NCBI GenBank assembly: GCA_031279155.1
Contig: JAITJB010000130.1
Span: 1-7,766 of the forward strand
Origin: Deltaproteobacteria bacterium
GTDB taxonomy: Bacteria > Desulfobacterota > Desulfarculia > Adiutricales > Adiutricaceae
Direction: 5' to 3'
Length of the DNA: 7,766 nt
The position numbers and the translations under genes were made by a program. Shown here one piece after another: positions 1-5,428 of this stretch (within the stretch, counting starts at the first letter, position 1; every line of letters starts with the position of its first letter). The notes under the pieces are model-generated. The model had not been told where the DNA came from. It worked only from the letters and a program-made list of their open reading frames with translations, and did not search any database.

Positions 1-1
1 A

Positions 2-190
2 GTTGCCTCGCCCGCCGCCGCAGCTTTGGCGCCAGTCGATCCAGAGGCAAAAATAGTTGAGCTTACCAACGAGATTAACGAACTTAAAATCCGGCTGGCA
101 GTTATGGAAGCCAGTAACGAGCTTTTAAAGGATCGATTGCAATTTAGCGACGATCTTATTATGAACCTAATTACTAACCGAGCTAATTAG
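2..190 (+). CDS. C-terminal end of an unidentified protein with a coiled-coil tail (partial, 5' end outside window)
   Basis: The reading frame is open from base 2 to the TAG at 188-190 and encodes the last 62 residues of a protein. It opens with an Ala/Pro-rich stretch (residues 1-12 of the fragment, ASPAAAALAP), which looks like a flexible linker. About 45 residues of charged, leucine-spaced helix follow (EIVELTNEINELKIRL-like pattern, then ASNELLKDRL), typical of a short coiled coil used for oligomerisation. The protein ends in LIMNLITNRAN. No catalytic motif or membrane segment lies in the visible part, so the family cannot be named. The frame is supported by its codon pattern, the other two plus frames being interrupted, and by the terminator-like hairpin at its stop codon. 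It lies 61 bp upstream of the Mrp gene on the same strand. Confidence 0.6.
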   Translation, partial: VASPAAAALAPVDPEAKIVELTNEINELKIRLAVMEASNELLKDRLQFSDDLIMNLITNRAN

Positions 191-227
191 AGCCTCTAGA
201 GCGCCAAGGGTAATCTAGCTTTTTTGT
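181..227 (+). terminator. Possible Rho-independent terminator after the first partial gene
   Basis: Bases 181-189 (AGCTAATTA) can pair with 211-220 (TAATCTAGCT) with one bulged C, giving a 9-bp stem that overlaps the upstream stop codon. A run of six Ts follows directly, and the sequence stays T-rich to base 235. The stem is AT-rich and the loop is about 21 nt, so it would be a weak terminator. Its position between two plus-strand genes supports the call. Confidence 0.35.
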
Positions 228-251
228 TTTCTTTTGGGAGAGCCTTTTTGT

Positions 252-1061
252 ATGGTCACTACATTGGGAACCTTGGACCAGCGTCACCGGGAAAAGGAGA
301 TGCTCGACACGGTCGAGCGGCTGGGCCAAAAATACCTCATCTTAAGCGGTAAGGGTGGGGTTGGTAAGACGACTATCGCAGCTAATTTAGCCTGGGCCAA
401 AGCTAAAGCCGGCTTTAGGGTCGGGCTTTTGGATATTGATCTTCACGGTCCTGATTTAGCCGGCGCCCTCTATCACGAGGCTTCGGTTGAGGTAGACTAC
501 CGCGGCTTTTTGTTGCCCTCACAGCCTAGGGAAAACCTCTGGGTGTTAACTCTCGAAAATTTACTGGAAGACAAACATCAGGCGGTCATGTGGCGTGGCC
601 CCCGTAAGATGAGGGCTATCATCCAATTTATCGGGGAGACGGCTTGGCCAGAACTCGACTATTTTTTTATCGACTCCCCGCCTGGCACGGGTGATGAGAC
701 TCTAACCGTCCTCAGAAACATCCCGCAATTAAAGGCCTTGGTCGTCTCCACTGGCCACCGCCTGGCCATATCTGACGTCTCTAAAGCCTTAGATTGCCTT
801 AAAACCTGCGGCGCCTTTGTAGCTGGTTTGATTGATAATTTTTCGGAAATCATCTGTCCGGGCTGCGGCCAACGCTTAGCCCTTCACGACCCGGGAGCTA
901 CAGCGGCTTTGGCCAAAGAAACCGGTCATCCCTTTCTAGGGAGCTTGGTCATGGACCCAGCGGCTGTCCAGGCAGCCGAAAGGGTCAAAAAGCCCTTGGT
1001 GGAAGCGGCGGCCAATAGCCCCTTAGCCGAGGATATCATTAAGTTGGCTGAAAAGATCTAG
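252..1061 (+). CDS. mrp: Mrp/ApbC (NBP35-type) P-loop ATPase, Fe-S cluster carrier
   Basis: A 269-residue protein of the Mrp/ApbC/Nbp35 family. These are cytosolic dimeric ATPases that bind a 4Fe-4S cluster at the subunit interface and pass it to target apoproteins. Visible motifs are the deviant Walker A SGKGGVGKTT (residues 32-41), the A' motif DIDLHGPDL (61-69), the family signature WRGP (114-117), the Walker B/switch DSPPGTGDE (141-149) and the cluster-binding C202-x-x-C205 in CPGCG. There is no N-terminal DUF59 domain, so this is the short form. The strand usually ending in TTPQ reads STGH (166-169), a small departure from the family. I chose ATG 252 over the upstream in-frame TTG at 234 because GGGAG (236-240) lies 11 nt before the ATG, whereas the TTG overlaps it. 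The protein is cytosolic. Downstream, the orphan gene starts 15 bp after the stop, so co-transcription is possible. Confidence 0.92.
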   Translation: MVTTLGTLDQRHREKEMLDTVERLGQKYLILSGKGGVGKTTIAANLAWAKAKAGFRVGLLDIDLHGPDLAGALYHEASVEVDYRGFLLPSQPRENLWVLTLENLLEDKHQAVMWRGPRKMRAIIQFIGETAWPELDYFFIDSPPGTGDETLTVLRNIPQLKALVVSTGHRLAISDVSKALDCLKTCGAFVAGLIDNFSEIICPGCGQRLALHDPGATAALAKETGHPFLGSLVMDPAAVQAAERVKKPLVEAAANSPLAEDIIKLAEKI

Positions 1062-1076
1062 TTATGGTTGTTATAT

Positions 1077-1931
1077 ATGGCGCTTAAGGAAATAAAATTA
1101 AGTAATAAAGAAAAAAATAAATATTTAAAAGATATTAATTTCTATGCTGGAGATGGAGAAAAACCACAACTTCTTATTTTTTTTAAAGATGATAAAAGAA
1201 ATTTAGCTGTTCTTTACGAGATCCGAAAGGAAGATGGTTGGTGTAGAATATTTTTGTTTTATAAAGATCTCTCGATAGGATTTGAGTTACTTCGAGTATA
1301 CGATGACAGTTCTATACCTGACGAAGAGGAAGAATTTTTTCATCGTGTTGAAATCAAAGTAGCTAATCTTTTAATTCCGTCAAATCTAAAAATTAAAACA
1401 AACGAAATAAAACAAGTTATTCATAGAAGTTTATCTACGATTTATTTAGAAGACGCCAAGTTTTTTGATACGTTGTTAGATCGAGTTTCATATTATATGT
1501 TTGAGTTTCAATCGGTAAATTATGGTTGTGGCAAATGGGGCATAAAGGATCCTAAATTGTTTGTTCTCCTTGGTTATGGCCCGGGCCAGAAAGAAGGGAA
1601 GAGATTCGATCCAAACGACGAAAAATTTATTAATTTTATTGCAGGAGAGCGGCTTGAAGATCAATTGTATCTATTTACTATAGAATACGATCATTTAATT
1701 GTTGATTTTTATGCCTCATATCATAAAACCGATAGAGGTGCATTTTATCAGGTAGAAAAAGTATTAATTCCTGCAGAATATAAGAAACACAAAAAGTTAT
1801 TAATTGATCTTATACCAAGAGCTCTTTTACATTTTTCTAATGTAGAGGATAAAATAAAGGCTAGTAAAATTAAGATGAATGATTTTGAATTTATTTTGGC
1901 AAATCCTAGAAATCCAAAATTTGCCATATAA
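1077..1931 (+). CDS. AT-rich orphan protein with apparent internal duplication, function unknown
   Basis: A 284-residue protein that I do not recognise. It has no signal peptide, membrane segment or nucleotide-binding motif; alternating hydrophobic and charged residues suggest an alpha/beta cytosolic fold. Two halves look homologous. PQLLIFF (30-36) matches PKLFVLL (159-165). CRIFLFYKDLSIGFELL (56-72) matches LYLFTIEYDHLIVDFY (197-212). FFHRVEIKVANLLIP (87-101) matches AFYQVEKVLIP (222-232), and RSLSTI (117-122) matches RALLHF (248-253). GC is about 28% in the first 240 bases (hand count 68/240) against about 53% in a sample of mrp, suggesting foreign origin or relaxed selection. The frame is intact for 284 codons, so it is probably a real gene. 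The start is uncertain: ATG 1077 has no clear Shine-Dalgarno sequence, and TTG 1068 is an alternative. It may be read through from mrp, 15 bp upstream. Confidence 0.7.
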   Translation: MALKEIKLSNKEKNKYLKDINFYAGDGEKPQLLIFFKDDKRNLAVLYEIRKEDGWCRIFLFYKDLSIGFELLRVYDDSSIPDEEEEFFHRVEIKVANLLIPSNLKIKTNEIKQVIHRSLSTIYLEDAKFFDTLLDRVSYYMFEFQSVNYGCGKWGIKDPKLFVLLGYGPGQKEGKRFDPNDEKFINFIAGERLEDQLYLFTIEYDHLIVDFYASYHKTDRGAFYQVEKVLIPAEYKKHKKLLIDLIPRALLHFSNVEDKIKASKIKMNDFEFILANPRNPKFAI

Positions 1932-2083
1932 ATTATTAATATAGCATTTCTCTGAGATATTTGAGCTTAAATAACTGCCTAATACAGATATTATGTAAGG
2001 TATCTACCTAGATAAAAATCTTCCCCGTCGAAAATTTTTGGTTTGGCCTGGCCACAAAAGCCAAGTAGCAATCGCCTCAAGTA

Positions 2084-2206
2084 TCATACTCTCCAGTTCC
2101 CGCAAGTAGCCTTATCTAAATCGTTCTGAGCATTATCAACTTTTTTAGTTAAAAATACGAAAATATATTCAGGCGCAATATTTTGGCCAATTTGCCAAAA
2201 CATCAT
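2084..2206 (-). pseudogene. Possible relic of a decayed coding sequence, family unknown
   Basis: On the minus strand, 40 codons run open from an ATG pair at 2206 to a TGA at 2084. They encode a peptide of natural-looking composition (IAPEYIFVFLTKK, then DNAQNDLDKA). Just upstream, in another minus-strand frame, bases about 2289-2208 read YKFDNISDLAQDNFILASEG without a stop. The pair could be two pieces of one frameshifted gene. No ribosome site is evident and I could not place the peptide in a family. Chance remains a fair explanation. Confidence 0.2.
2181..2200. repeat. Perfect 7-bp inverted repeat
   Basis: TTTTGGC (2181-2187) pairs with GCCAAAA (2194-2200) around a 6-nt loop. It lies in the convergent interval. 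Neither strand shows a following T-run, so it is a hairpin of unknown role. Confidence 0.4.
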
Positions 2207-2217
2207 AGTAGGCGCCG

Positions 2218-2235
2218 TTGGCCCTCAGAGGCCAA
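2218..2235. repeat. Perfect 6-bp inverted repeat
   Basis: TTGGCC (2218-2223) pairs with GGCCAA (2230-2235) around CTCAGA. It is 17 bp from the preceding hairpin and shares its GGCC/GCCAA core. For transcripts from the minus-strand cyclase this would be the first stem met, about 150 bp past the stop. Confidence 0.4.
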
Positions 2236-2381
2236 AATAAAATTATCCTGCGCTAGATCCGAAATATTATCGAACTTATAGCGAGGAGATTTATTACTAG
2301 CTATTTGGGCTTAAGCGAGGGATTTGACAAGATGTTGGTTTGCTTTTTACCCGGACGATATAGGAGCTTGGCTATAGCGGC

Positions 2382-3494
2382 TTAAGAGGGCTCGGTTTTT
2401 TCGCTCTTAGGGGCAGCTGGTTTAGCGGCCGAAGGATCGTCGCTATTGGGCGGCAGGTAATAGCAGACACAGTTGCCGCCAGCCTTTTTGGCGTCGTAGA
2501 GAGCTTCGTCGGCCCGAGATATTAGGGCCCGGAGCAAAACTTCGCTCGACTCCACCTGGAGGGCGTCGGCTTGAGACAGGCCGGCTAAACCAATACTGAT
2601 GGTAATGGGTTCGGAAGTGTTGGGGGCGGGGTTACGGCGGGAGGCGATTTCAGCCCGGAGGCGTTCGGCGATGATCTTGCCGCCGGAAAATGGCGTCTGA
2701 GGGAGTAGGAGGACGAATTCCTCACCGCCGAAGCGGGCGAAGATATCGGTTTTCCGCTGAATTTCTTGGACGATCTTAGTGATGTGGATCAAAGCCGCGT
2801 CGCCGCTGAGATGGCCAAAAGTATCATTAAATTTCTTAAATTTATCTAAATCCATCATTAAGAGGCATAGCTCATCGCCCCGGCGCCGGGTTATCTCGAC
2901 TTCCCTTAAGCCGGCCTCATTAAAATAGCTGCGATTGTAGATTTTGGTCAGCGGATCGTGGAGGGCCAGCTTTCGGTAATTGGACTCGCTCTCTTTTAAG
3001 GCGGCCTCAATATGATCGCGGCGGCGGATCTCCTTTTTAAGTTCTTCGGCCATAAAGGCCAGTTGCTGCTGCTTTTCGCTGATCTCGCGCTCATGACGGG
3101 CTAAGTTAGAGGTCATTAAGTTAAAGGCGTCGGAGAACTCGCCCATAAAATCAACCGTATGGCTAAAGTCTCCTTGAGCCGCCACCTTAAACTGCCAGGC
3201 CAGGTGCGAGAGGTTGGCCAAGATGGCTTTAAGGTTACCGGTCGTGGCTCCCTTTTTGACAACTCTTAGATCTAAGTCGCCCTTGGCGAAATTGGCCAGG
3301 GCTGACTTGATCTCCGAGGTATGCTGGTAGAGGGAGTTGAAAGTGTCCCATTGAGAGTATTCAGGGGGGAGAATCGGGGTTTTGCTCTCAGTGATGACCT
3401 TTTCGAGAAATTTGAACATCGATTCCGCCTGGGCCCTGGTGAAGTGCCTGAGACGGTGTTTTTCTGATACCTCTGATGATTGAATATCGGTCAA
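2382..3494 (-). CDS. Soluble diguanylate cyclase with HAMP-like N-terminal region (GGDEF domain)
   Basis: A 370-residue protein that should make cyclic di-GMP from two GTP. Counting from the TTG at 3494, residues 65-132 hold two HAMP-like stretches (FAKGDLDLRV, then AAQGDFSHTVDFMGEFSDAFNLM). A charged coiled coil covers about 133-170, and the GGDEF domain follows from DPLTKIYNR (180-188). The metal/substrate segment MDLDKFKKFNDTFGH (214-228) and the catalytic GGEEF (256-260) are intact. The inhibitory I-site RKTD (247-250) sits five residues before GGEEF, so product feedback is likely. The domain closes with ISIGLAG and ADEALYDAKKAGGN. No membrane segment is seen, so it should be cytosolic, despite HAMP regions usually following one. 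The start rests on GGAGGG (3507-3502) seven nt before TTG 3494; the in-frame TTG at 3500 nearly touches it. It lies 194 bp downstream of the V4R gene on the same strand, its likely sensory partner. Confidence 0.93.
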   Translation of the reverse strand: MTDIQSSEVSEKHRLRHFTRAQAESMFKFLEKVITESKTPILPPEYSQWDTFNSLYQHTSEIKSALANFAKGDLDLRVVKKGATTGNLKAILANLSHLAWQFKVAAQGDFSHTVDFMGEFSDAFNLMTSNLARHEREISEKQQQLAFMAEELKKEIRRRDHIEAALKESESNYRKLALHDPLTKIYNRSYFNEAGLREVEITRRRGDELCLLMMDLDKFKKFNDTFGHLSGDAALIHITKIVQEIQRKTDIFARFGGEEFVLLLPQTPFSGGKIIAERLRAEIASRRNPAPNTSEPITISIGLAGLSQADALQVESSEVLLRALISRADEALYDAKKAGGNCVCYYLPPNSDDPSAAKPAAPKSEKTEPS

Positions 3495-3501
3495 AACCAA
3501 T

Positions 3502-3507
3502 CCCTCC
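3502..3507 (-). promoter_or_regulatory. Strong Shine-Dalgarno for the cyclase (selects TTG 3494)
   Basis: On the minus strand GGAGGG occupies 3507-3502. The TTG at 3494 is 7 nt away, an ideal spacing, while the TTG at 3500 is only 1 nt away. The next in-frame ATG is about 25 codons further in, so a TTG start is the best explanation. Confidence 0.6.
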
Positions 3508-3688
3508 AGGTATTATGTATGATTAAAACCTGCGGCGGCCAGCTAAGTCTATGGGATTGAAAACATAGGATTTTGTTTAGATAAATAATTGACAAATAAA
3601 GAGAAAGATACAAAGGGCTATTGCGGTCATATAAGTTCGTAGTAACGGCTGATTTACTCACAAAGCCCTGTATTAATCGAGGTCGCCC

Positions 3689-4216
3689 TCAGCTGGTGGG
3701 TTTAGGCTTGGCCTCAAAGCGGCAAGTCCGCTCATTGGTACACCAGCAGTCGATCTCTTTAACGTCAAAGGCTTTACCGGTAAAAGACTCTAAAATCCCG
3801 GAAATAAAGCCCTCGTCGTAGACGCACACGCCATAACCTAATTCCGGCAGGCCCGAGCAGTCCAGATCTTCGGAAACGGTCATGATGCATTCGAGGTTAT
3901 CGCTGAGCTTTTCAACCTTGAAAATGCCGATACCAATGTCCTTCAGAAGAGTCTGAAGCTGCTTGACCAGGTCTTGAATATCTTTAGGCTTATGGTCTAA
4001 GACATTTTCATAAAAATTGCGGCCAGCTAAGGCTCCAGCTTCGTAGAAAATTTTGTCCGCCATATCCGTGCCGAAGTGTTGCTCTAGGATATCTCTGGTA
4101 CAGAATTGCAGGAGCCGGTAGGCTTCAATTCTCAACGTCGGGCCAAGGTTTGGTCGAGCATTATCAATATCACCAATAAGTTCCCAAGTAAACTCATACT
4201 TTCTTTCAGTTGTCAT
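3689..4216 (-). CDS. V4R-domain (4-vinyl reductase-type) small-molecule-sensing protein
   Basis: A 175-residue cytosolic protein made up mostly of one V4R domain, a fold used to bind small, often hydrophobic or tetrapyrrole-like molecules and frequently coupled to signalling proteins. Typical features are the helical N-terminal part with FYEAGALAGRNFYE (57-70), the pairs C110, C120 and C131 (ECIMTV, LDCSG, GVCVYDEGFISG), and the closing DCWCTNERTCRFEAKP with C157, C159 and C165. The cysteine cluster may bind a metal or respond to redox state; that is inference. I prefer ATG 4216, which has GGAG (4225-4222) five nt upstream; a longer form from 4243 lacks such a site. It is transcribed toward the diguanylate cyclase, 194 bp downstream, and probably supplies its input. 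The ligand cannot be told from sequence. No promoter upstream is clear. Confidence 0.78.
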   Translation of the reverse strand: MTTERKYEFTWELIGDIDNARPNLGPTLRIEAYRLLQFCTRDILEQHFGTDMADKIFYEAGALAGRNFYENVLDHKPKDIQDLVKQLQTLLKDIGIGIFKVEKLSDNLECIMTVSEDLDCSGLPELGYGVCVYDEGFISGILESFTGKAFDVKEIDCWCTNERTCRFEAKPKPTS

Positions 4217-4277
4217 ATCATCTCCGTGGGTTGTCCCGCCCAATGGCTCAGGGCAGGTTTTAGGAGTTCAGGTCAGA

Positions 4278-4292
4278 GCGACCAAGGGTCGC
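4278..4292. repeat. Perfect 6-bp hairpin upstream of the V4R gene
   Basis: GCGACC (4278-4283) pairs with GGTCGC (4287-4292) around AAG. It lies 62 bp before the V4R start and would fall in its leader if transcription begins farther upstream. No T-run follows on the minus strand. Confidence 0.4.
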
Positions 4293-4371
4293 CTAAAAAT
4301 GTCTTTGAACTAAATGAAACAAAGACGTTAGCCTTTCCCAAGGGCCAAAAGAAATTAAGAACAATTAACAG

Positions 4372-4411
4372 TTCTGGCCTCTCTGAGAACAAAGCTGAGA
4401 GAGGGTCAGAA
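4372..4411. repeat. Long imperfect hairpin in the V4R upstream region
   Basis: The arms are TTCTG (4372-4376) with CAGAA (4407-4411), CCTCTCT (4378-4384) with AGAGAGG (4398-4404), and AG with CT after a G-G mismatch. This gives 14 pairs around a 7-nt loop. No T-run follows on either strand, so it is not a typical terminator. It could be an RNA leader structure or a protein-binding site. Confidence 0.45.
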
Positions 4412-4702
4412 TCGGTTACTTACCTTAGTTTAAAGTCGGTTTAAATAAAATGCAAGTGTTTGGCATGGGTATGCTATTTTGGCCATGGAAAAAAAGCCCG
4501 TGTTGGTCCAAAAACAAAAAATCATTGATTATTTTCGGGCTACTATCTGCCTTTAATCTTTTAACGACCTTCTGGAAATTAGGCTCTTATGTTTGCGGCG
4601 ATAGTTACCAAGCGGGTAATTTGAGGGCCTAACACTCATTACCTGATTAAGGGAAATGGCCGGGTTTATGGTTAGCCAGCCAACTTGAACGGTTTGGCGG
4701 CC

Positions 4703-4742
4703 CCTAGAATTTTTAGATCGTCATTTTTAGAAAATTCTTAGG
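4703..4742. repeat. 11-bp inverted repeat with one bulge
   Basis: CCT plus AGAATTTT (4703-4713) pairs with AAAATTCT (4731-4738) and AGG (4740-4742), with T4739 bulged, around a 17-nt loop. The inner 8 pairs are perfect. It begins a cluster of inverted repeats running to 4911. Confidence 0.45.
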
Positions 4743-4754
4743 CCAGCCTGGTTA

Positions 4755-4775
4755 GGATATAATTTGAAAATATCC
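4755..4775. repeat. Perfect 6-bp inverted repeat GGATAT/ATATCC
   Basis: GGATAT (4755-4760) and ATATCC (4770-4775) flank a 9-nt AT-rich spacer. It lies 30 bp before the promoter-like element at 4806 and could be a regulator site. Confidence 0.35.
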
Positions 4776-4805
4776 AGAGGGTTTATGGATCACAGAAGTT
4801 TTTAC

Positions 4806-4834
4806 TTGACAAAGCCCATAGACTATGGCATATT
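4806..4834 (+). promoter_or_regulatory. Sigma70-like promoter with a palindromic operator in its spacer
   Basis: A perfect -35 TTGACA (4806-4811) is followed by a 17-bp spacer and CATATT (4829-4834, 4 of 6 to TATAAT), with an extended -10 TG at the correct place (4826-4827). Inside the spacer is the perfect 13-bp palindrome CCATAGACTATGG (4816-4828), where a repressor would block polymerase. No protein gene starts within the next few hundred bases, so the product, if any, would be a small or non-coding RNA or a lost gene. Confidence 0.45.
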
Positions 4835-4884
4835 TGGACAGTGATAAGGTATGTAAGAATATTTTTTTGAATCATATTTATAAA

Positions 4885-4911
4885 AACTTGTTTATTTTTT
4901 TTGTCCAAGTT
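4885..4911. repeat. 6-bp inverted repeat AACTTG/CAAGTT around a T-rich loop
   Basis: AACTTG (4885-4890) pairs with CAAGTT (4906-4911), with a 15-nt loop that is nearly all T. The right arm with its flank (TTTGTCCAAGTTAA) is also an approximate inverse copy of TTACTTGACAAAG near 4802-4814, so the interval 4802-4912 is loosely bounded by inverted repeats. Confidence 0.35.
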
Positions 4912-5315
4912 AATAGCACTATAATAATAAATGTACATAGCAATTAATATTTTGTAAATTATGGAGCCCACAAGACCTGAGAAATTTATGGCATAAAACC
5001 GGCTAAAATATCAATAATAATGTTTCTTAGGCCAATAAGTGAAAATTAAAATATTAATCACGCATCTAATTTATAATTAGCAACATTAATCAACGTTTTT
5101 TGGTTCATCCGGTAAGTATAGGCGTATTTAAGCTCTGTACTAATTTTAGCTATTTTTATCAAAGTTGACTTTTTTTTCCTAACCCGCACTTGCAGGGGTT
5201 TTATGCTCGTGGATTTGCTTTTTTGGTCCTGTGGTATTAAAATTAAATAACCATGCTCGTTAGCTCTGTCTTTGGGCCAGCTCGGCCTGAAATGACCCCT
5301 ATGGACAAAAGGCGA

Positions 5316-5344
5316 TTGATCGGTTAAAAAAGCTACACTAAAAA
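5316..5344 (+). promoter_or_regulatory. Candidate tadA promoter
   Basis: TTGATC (5316-5321), a 17-bp spacer and TAAAAA (5339-5344) each match the sigma70 consensus at 4 of 6 bases, and the spacing is ideal. It is about 85 bp before the tadA start. The -10 abuts the hairpin at 5345, so the transcript would start inside that stem. It is a weak call. Confidence 0.25.
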
Positions 5345-5363
5345 GGCGCCAATTTTTGGCGCC
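5345..5363. terminator. Strong 8-bp hairpin upstream of tadA, terminator-like
   Basis: GGCGCCAA (5345-5352) pairs perfectly with TTGGCGCC (5356-5363) around TTT. Five As precede it, so on the minus strand it has the classic stem plus TTTTT form. On the plus strand it is followed by GGGTTTTG, a weaker tail. No minus-strand gene would end here, so it may stop plus-strand readthrough into tadA, or act as an insulator or attenuator. Confidence 0.5.
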
Positions 5364-5428
5364 GGGTTTTGACTTAAGTCAACAACCAGGTGGGAGAAGT
5401 CAACGCTAATTTGTCAAAAGGATTTTTT

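Larger units (their letters stand above)
1932..2381. other. Gene-free interval with small inverted repeats, probably decayed DNA
   Basis: This 450-bp interval lies between the 3' ends of two convergent genes. No intact reading frame of useful length is present. It holds two perfect hairpins (2181-2200 and 2218-2235) and a 40-codon minus-strand open stretch (2206-2084) that may be a remnant of a gene. No U-tract follows either hairpin on either strand, so I cannot call a canonical terminator for the orphan gene or for the cyclase, although both would need one here. Confidence 0.4.
4217..5428. other. Long gene-poor interval (about 1.2 kb) rich in inverted repeats
   Basis: This lies between the divergent V4R gene and tadA. 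No reading frame here has convincing codon use plus a ribosome site. From about 4780 to 5200 it is very AT-rich. It contains hairpins at 4278-4292, 4372-4411, 4703-4742, 4755-4775, 4885-4911 and 5345-5363, and a promoter-like element at 4806-4834, listed separately. It should hold the promoters of both flanking genes, and perhaps a small RNA or the remains of a mobile element. Confidence 0.5.

Noticed and set aside
3495..3688. TTGAAA-N17-GATAAA (plus strand) and CTATG/CATAG inverted repeat in the V4R-cyclase gap
   Set aside because: The promoter-like pair points away from the cyclase and toward no gene, and the 5-bp inverted repeat is short enough to be chance.
4106..4444. 112-codon plus-strand ORF opposite the V4R gene
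   Set aside because: It overlaps the real V4R gene in antisense, has no ribosome site and no recognisable domain.
4456..4476. TGGCATGGGTATGC as a sigma54 promoter
   Set aside because: The GG to GC distance is 9 bases instead of the strict 10, and no gene follows at the expected distance.
4450..4632. 60-codon plus-strand ORF and an overlapping 23-codon ORF (4485-4556) reading MEKKPVLVQKQKIIDYFRA
   Set aside because: Neither has a ribosome site, the long one has odd Trp/Cys/Lys composition, and the short one stops early. At most a gene relic; no family recognised.
4783..4971. 62-codon minus-strand ORF in AT-rich DNA
   Set aside because: It starts with TTG without a ribosome site, its Ile/Tyr/Asn-rich composition is what AT-rich DNA yields by chance, and it covers the promoter-like element and hairpins.
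5200..5215. TATGCTCGTGG shared with the MntA relic at 7427-7437, possible second relic
   Set aside because: Only about 10 bases match; the surrounding translation does not continue the nucleotidyltransferase motif.
5253..5327. 24-codon plus-strand ORF ahead of the hairpin at 5345, possible leader peptide
   Set aside because: There is no Shine-Dalgarno sequence before ATG 5253 and no runs of regulatory codons; the length is expected by chance.
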